Shown here: in pieces, positions 6,713 through 9,777 of the stretch
Numbering within the stretch: the first letter of the stretch is position 1
Layout of the letters: the number at the start of each line of letters is the position of its first letter
DNA from: Acidiferrobacteraceae bacterium
Lineage (GTDB): Bacteria; Pseudomonadota; Gammaproteobacteria; Arenicellales; UBA868
DNA: 9,777 bases
Assembly: GCA_002721105.1 (NCBI GenBank)
Contig: PBJL01000025.1
Coordinates: 10,759 to 20,535, forward strand
Direction of reading: 5' to 3'
The notes under the pieces: model-generated
Databases searched by the model: none
What the model was told of the DNA's origin: nothing
Seen by the model: the letters and a program-made list of their open reading frames with translations, nothing else
Made by a program: the position numbers and the translations under genes

Positions 6713-7495
6713 ATGAATATATTGATTACAGGCGGGCTTGGTTGGTTAGGCAAAGCAATTACTGAGGTTATTAGCCAGCATCACGAGGTATGTGCATTTG
6801 ACCTTGAAAATCCAGATGTCGAACGAGAAGCAATTAAATTTAATGGGCAAACACTTATGGGGTCAATCACAGATTTCGACCAAGTTCAAGAAGCGGTTAA
6901 AGGCAAAGATGCAATCATTCATGCTGCGGTAGCGAGCACTGTGACACGAAATCAATACGCAGACGTCAGTGATGTGGCGCCATTTGATGTGAATATAAGA
7001 GGAACATGTAACGTCTTAGAAGCGGCGCGACGTGAGGGCATTAGCCGAGTAATTCAGATTGCCTCAGCTGAAACGCACGTCAATCATCCGACTGGTCACT
7101 TTTTAGACGGTAGTGCGCCTTATTTTGGTTTAGCGACGTACTATGATCTAACTAAAGCTTTGCAAGAAAATATTTGTCGGTGGTTTGCACATCATTATAA
7201 CCTTGAAATCGCCCTTCTTCGCTTGGGCGATATCGTTGATGTCGGTAGTGGATCCGCTAAGAAGGGAGAAGACTCATGGAATGGGAGTATTGACACTGAC
7301 GCTTGGATTGACCGCTATGACGCTGCAAACGCATGTCTTAAACTGCTACAACACTCCTTCGAAGGTGTTGAAGTATTTCATCTTGTAGGAGCGCCATCAG
7401 CGCTTGAAAAATTTGACGTAGGTCGCACTTTACAATCGTTAGATCTAACAATAACTTCTGATATCGATAAGAGACCCGCCAGTATGCGAAATTGA
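6713..7495 (+). CDS. NAD-dependent epimerase/dehydratase-like short-chain dehydrogenase
   Basis: A 260-residue extended-SDR protein with a Rossmann fold. The dinucleotide motif is GGLGWLG (7-13). D30, after the second strand, favours NAD over NADP. HAAV (70-73) and NIRGT (94-98) are family marks. The catalytic set is S118 (IASAE), Y144 and K148 (YDLTK). The start at 6713 is supported by GAGGAG 6 nt upstream and by the protein beginning directly with MNILITGG. At 260 residues it is shorter than usual for sugar epimerases (about 300-330), and the C-terminal substrate-binding part looks reduced. It sits between two amide-hydrolase-type genes, 10 nt after the first, in one operon. A sugar, polyol or hydroxyacyl part of the imported compound could be its substrate; the reaction cannot be fixed from sequence. 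Confidence 0.88.
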   Translation: MNILITGGLGWLGKAITEVISQHHEVCAFDLENPDVEREAIKFNGQTLMGSITDFDQVQEAVKGKDAIIHAAVASTVTRNQYADVSDVAPFDVNIRGTCNVLEAARREGISRVIQIASAETHVNHPTGHFLDGSAPYFGLATYYDLTKALQENICRWFAHHYNLEIALLRLGDIVDVGSGSAKKGEDSWNGSIDTDAWIDRYDAANACLKLLQHSFEGVEVFHLVGAPSALEKFDVGRTLQSLDLTITSDIDKRPASMRN

Positions 7496-7512
7496 AACAG
7501 GTGCGACTGTCA

Positions 7513-8871
7513 ATGGATCATCAATTAGAACTGGGTGTGGCTAGAAAAGATATTACCCCTGGAAATGCAGGCCACTTGGCAGGTGACGTGCTTGACAATG
7601 AGCATGCGGTTTCTATGATTCACAAACAACTTTTTGCTCAAAGTCTATTTTTAACCGATGGCGCAGCCAGACTTCTCCTTATCACAATCGATGTCTGCAA
7701 AGTTAGTGACTATATGCTGGCTAACGTTATATCATCATTGAGCGATCAACTTGATTTAACCCCAGCTGAAATAATGATTGCAGCCTCACATACTCACTCA
7801 GCTCCACAGACAATTGAAATTGATGCTGTACCCGGTACATTTGATCGAGAATTTGTTGCGCACGCAACTAATGGCATGATTAACTCGGCGATATCCGCTA
7901 TAGAAATCACAGAACCCGTAACGCTTCGTTATGAAACTGGACGATCTGACATAGGAGTCAACAAACGTTTAGTGACGCCCTGGGGGGTGATGATGAGAGC
8001 CAATTTAACCGGAAGCTATGATCCAGAGGTAGGTGTTCTAATTGCCGAACGAAAACCACAGGTTCCGGCCGCCATTGTCTGCTGTTATGCCAGTCATCCT
8101 GTCGGACACCTTCGGACCGAGATAAGTAGTGATCTGACGGGCTATTTTCGCGAGGAGATAGAAAGCACTTTTGCGAACTGCATGGCCTTTCATGTTCTTG
8201 GCTGCGCTGGAGATGTATCCCCCCGTGCACGCTGGAATAATACAGATTACGAAATCGGAAATCCTCACTCAGGGGTCGGACGACGTTTGTTACCAGAAAA
8301 GCAGAGTAAGATTTTCATGAGCAATATCGGTAAAGAACTTGCGTCTATAGCCATAACATGTGTCAAAAAGCAAAGCCCCTCTTTATCAACCATCGTTCTG
8401 CGTGGAGCAAAACGGACTATCGCCTTGCCTTTGCAACAGCCAGTATCTGAAAGCGTGCTCTCTTCTATATTATCCCTGCCCTTCAGTTATCGACACGCCG
8501 GTTGGGCTGAAAGAATGCTCAATAAACAAGCTCACGGTGAAAAACTGGAAGAACATCAGTTGTACTCCATACAAATTTGGTTTTTCAGTAATGAATTCTC
8601 GATAATAGCGTTAGAAGGAGAAGTCTTCTCCGATATAGGGTTACGTATAAAAAACTTAATGCTTCCAAACAAATCACTTGTTATTGGTCATGCCAATAGT
8701 TACAAGGGATACATCCCAACAAATATCGCTATTCAAGAAGGAGGGTATGAACCTGAATCGTTTTATAGTTGTAACCTGCCCGCGCCATACCGTCCTGAAA
8801 TGGAAGATATTCTCATTAGGGCAGTAATTGAAGAAGCAGGAAAGGAATTGCATGGACTCGAAACCAATTAA
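7513..8871 (+). CDS. Neutral/alkaline ceramidase N-terminal-domain amidase, cytoplasmic
   Basis: A 452-residue protein (from ATG 7513) matching the catalytic domain of neutral ceramidase, a zinc amidase that splits N-acyl bonds. The family's landmarks appear in order: LGVARKDITPG (7-17), SHTHSAP (92-98, zinc histidine), SHPVGH (H195, zinc), GDVSPR (233-238, the conserved GDVSP loop with R where ceramidases have N), LEGEVFSD (E370 likely zinc ligand) and NSYKGYIPT (Tyr ligand, Y397 or Y400). Unlike secreted ceramidases of about 650 residues, it lacks a signal peptide and the C-terminal immunoglobulin-like domain. A TTG at 7492, overlapping the previous stop as TTGA, gives 7 extra residues. I prefer ATG 7513 because AGGTG lies 9 nt before it. 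The substrate is probably a soluble N-acyl compound rather than ceramide. Confidence 0.87.
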   Translation: MDHQLELGVARKDITPGNAGHLAGDVLDNEHAVSMIHKQLFAQSLFLTDGAARLLLITIDVCKVSDYMLANVISSLSDQLDLTPAEIMIAASHTHSAPQTIEIDAVPGTFDREFVAHATNGMINSAISAIEITEPVTLRYETGRSDIGVNKRLVTPWGVMMRANLTGSYDPEVGVLIAERKPQVPAAIVCCYASHPVGHLRTEISSDLTGYFREEIESTFANCMAFHVLGCAGDVSPRARWNNTDYEIGNPHSGVGRRLLPEKQSKIFMSNIGKELASIAITCVKKQSPSLSTIVLRGAKRTIALPLQQPVSESVLSSILSLPFSYRHAGWAERMLNKQAHGEKLEEHQLYSIQIWFFSNEFSIIALEGEVFSDIGLRIKNLMLPNKSLVIGHANSYKGYIPTNIAIQEGGYEPESFYSCNLPAPYRPEMEDILIRAVIEEAGKELHGLETN

Positions 8872-9777
8872 ATACCCAATTGGTGATCTTGAGCTCGAAT
8901 CAGGAGAAACCATCCAGGACTGCCACATTTCAGCATGCATTCATGGCGACCCATCTCTAACAAAAAATAATGTTGTTCTTGTTACGGCATCACTGGGAGG
9001 CAATCATCGCCGATTAGATTTTTTGATTGGACCGAATCGTGCGCTCGACACTAATCGCTATTGCGTTATCGCAACCGATGCACTTGGAAATGGATTATCT
9101 TCGTCGCCCAGTAACAGTACATCTCAACCTGGTATTTTATTCCCCAAGTTTTCAATAAGAGATATGGTAACCTCTCAGTCAAAATTACTGGATCAACTTT
9201 CAATACCACGGGTGCGCTGTGTAATTGGTGCTTCAATGGGGGGCATGCAAGCACTGCAATGGGCAGTTAGTCATAGCAAACGAATGGATTGTATTGTTGC
9301 GTTGACACCAATGGCTCGGACTCCTGCATGGTCCCAAGCGATCACGTTGATTTCTCGTCAAATCCTAATGACTCATGATGAATGGAAAGATGGTCGAATC
9401 TCATCAGAAATCTGGCGCAGTTGGATTGCTCTACTGGATATCATTGCCTGTAGCACTCCATCGGCAATATCAAACCGACTACCGAGCAACAACCTCCGAG
9501 AGTTCCTAGAGACTGGAATTAAAACTCTAACAATGAACCCGCCGGATCCGCGAGATTGGATTTGGCAAACCCTTGCCTATGATCAGTACGATCTTGGCAC
9601 AACACCTGGAGTTAAAGGGGATACAAGATCAGCGCTAAATAACATTTCTGTCCCAACGTTAATTTTGGCTGCTACCGGCGATCTAATGAACCCAGAATCT
9701 GAAGCACAATGGGCTGCAAACCACATACCTAATTCAACTTATTACGAAATTCCCTCCAAGCAGGGTCATCAAGCCGC
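8852..9777 (+). CDS. MetX-like alpha/beta-hydrolase or O-acyltransferase (C-terminus beyond the window)
   Basis: 308 codons are visible from ATG 8852 to the right edge; the family is usually 330-380 residues, so most of it is here. It follows the homoserine O-acetyltransferase layout. An N-terminal part contains LGGNHR (48-53), then IGPNRALDTNRYCVIATDALGNG (59-81), the family's 'G...iDT.ryfvi..n.lG' block. Next are the nucleophile elbow GASMGG (S128), a lid insertion at about 160-240, the acid D277 (AATGDLMNP) and H306 in QGHQA, a complete Ser-Asp-His triad. The start overlaps the ceramidase-like gene by 20 nt with AAAGGA just upstream, so coupling is tight. No methionine-pathway neighbour is seen. 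Here it could acylate, deacylate or hydrolyse an ester in the same pathway. MetX family membership is firm; homoserine as substrate is doubtful. Confidence 0.86.
   Translation, partial: MDSKPIKYPIGDLELESGETIQDCHISACIHGDPSLTKNNVVLVTASLGGNHRRLDFLIGPNRALDTNRYCVIATDALGNGLSSSPSNSTSQPGILFPKFSIRDMVTSQSKLLDQLSIPRVRCVIGASMGGMQALQWAVSHSKRMDCIVALTPMARTPAWSQAITLISRQILMTHDEWKDGRISSEIWRSWIALLDIIACSTPSAISNRLPSNNLREFLETGIKTLTMNPPDPRDWIWQTLAYDQYDLGTTPGVKGDTRSALNNISVPTLILAATGDLMNPESEAQWAANHIPNSTYYEIPSKQGHQA

Noticed and set aside
7492..7512. TTG start for the ceramidase-like gene overlapping the previous stop (TTGA)
   Set aside because: Possible, but no Shine-Dalgarno precedes it, while AGGTG stands 9 nt before ATG 7513. 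The seven extra residues match no family feature.
8674..8940. Minus-strand open frame of 88 codons across the junction of the ceramidase-like and MetX-like genes
   Set aside because: It is a shadow of two strongly supported coding frames, with no domain and no start context.

Overview
The window is moderately AT-rich bacterial DNA. Eight complete protein genes and two genes cut by the window edges pack it almost completely. No rRNA, tRNA, insertion sequence or CRISPR array is visible. The transporter's binding protein has a twin-arginine signal peptide with no lipobox cysteine, so it should be a free periplasmic protein. That suggests a Gram-negative, probably proteobacterial, host. A finer taxonomic call cannot be supported from this sequence.

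Left block, minus strand (5480 down to 1): a complete oligopeptide/dipeptide-type (Dpp/Opp) ABC importer. Its order is permease B, permease C, ATPase D, ATPase F, then the family 5 solute-binding protein, whose last codons lie beyond the left edge. The first four genes are tightly packed. The binding protein is last, behind a 220-nt gap that holds a perfect TTGACA box and two copies of a 15-bp repeat centred on TAACACTGTT(A/G) dyads. It may therefore have its own regulated promoter.

Divergent control region (5481-5652): a good extended -10 element points left toward the importer. A TATAAT and TTGACA cluster points right toward the enzymes.

Right block, plus strand (5653 to 9777): four enzyme genes that abut or overlap. 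They encode a C45-family Ntn hydrolase (isopenicillin N acyltransferase-like), a short NAD-dependent epimerase/dehydratase-like SDR, a cytoplasmic neutral-ceramidase-domain amidase, and a MetX-like alpha/beta-hydrolase cut by the right edge.

Taken together, the region reads as an uptake and breakdown cassette. The importer would bring in a peptide-like or N-acylated compound. Two unrelated amide-bond enzymes (C45 and ceramidase-like), an acyl transferase or esterase (MetX-like) and an oxidoreductase/epimerase would then process it in the cytoplasm. The substrate is unknown, and the pairing of these enzyme families with a dedicated importer is the most interesting feature here.
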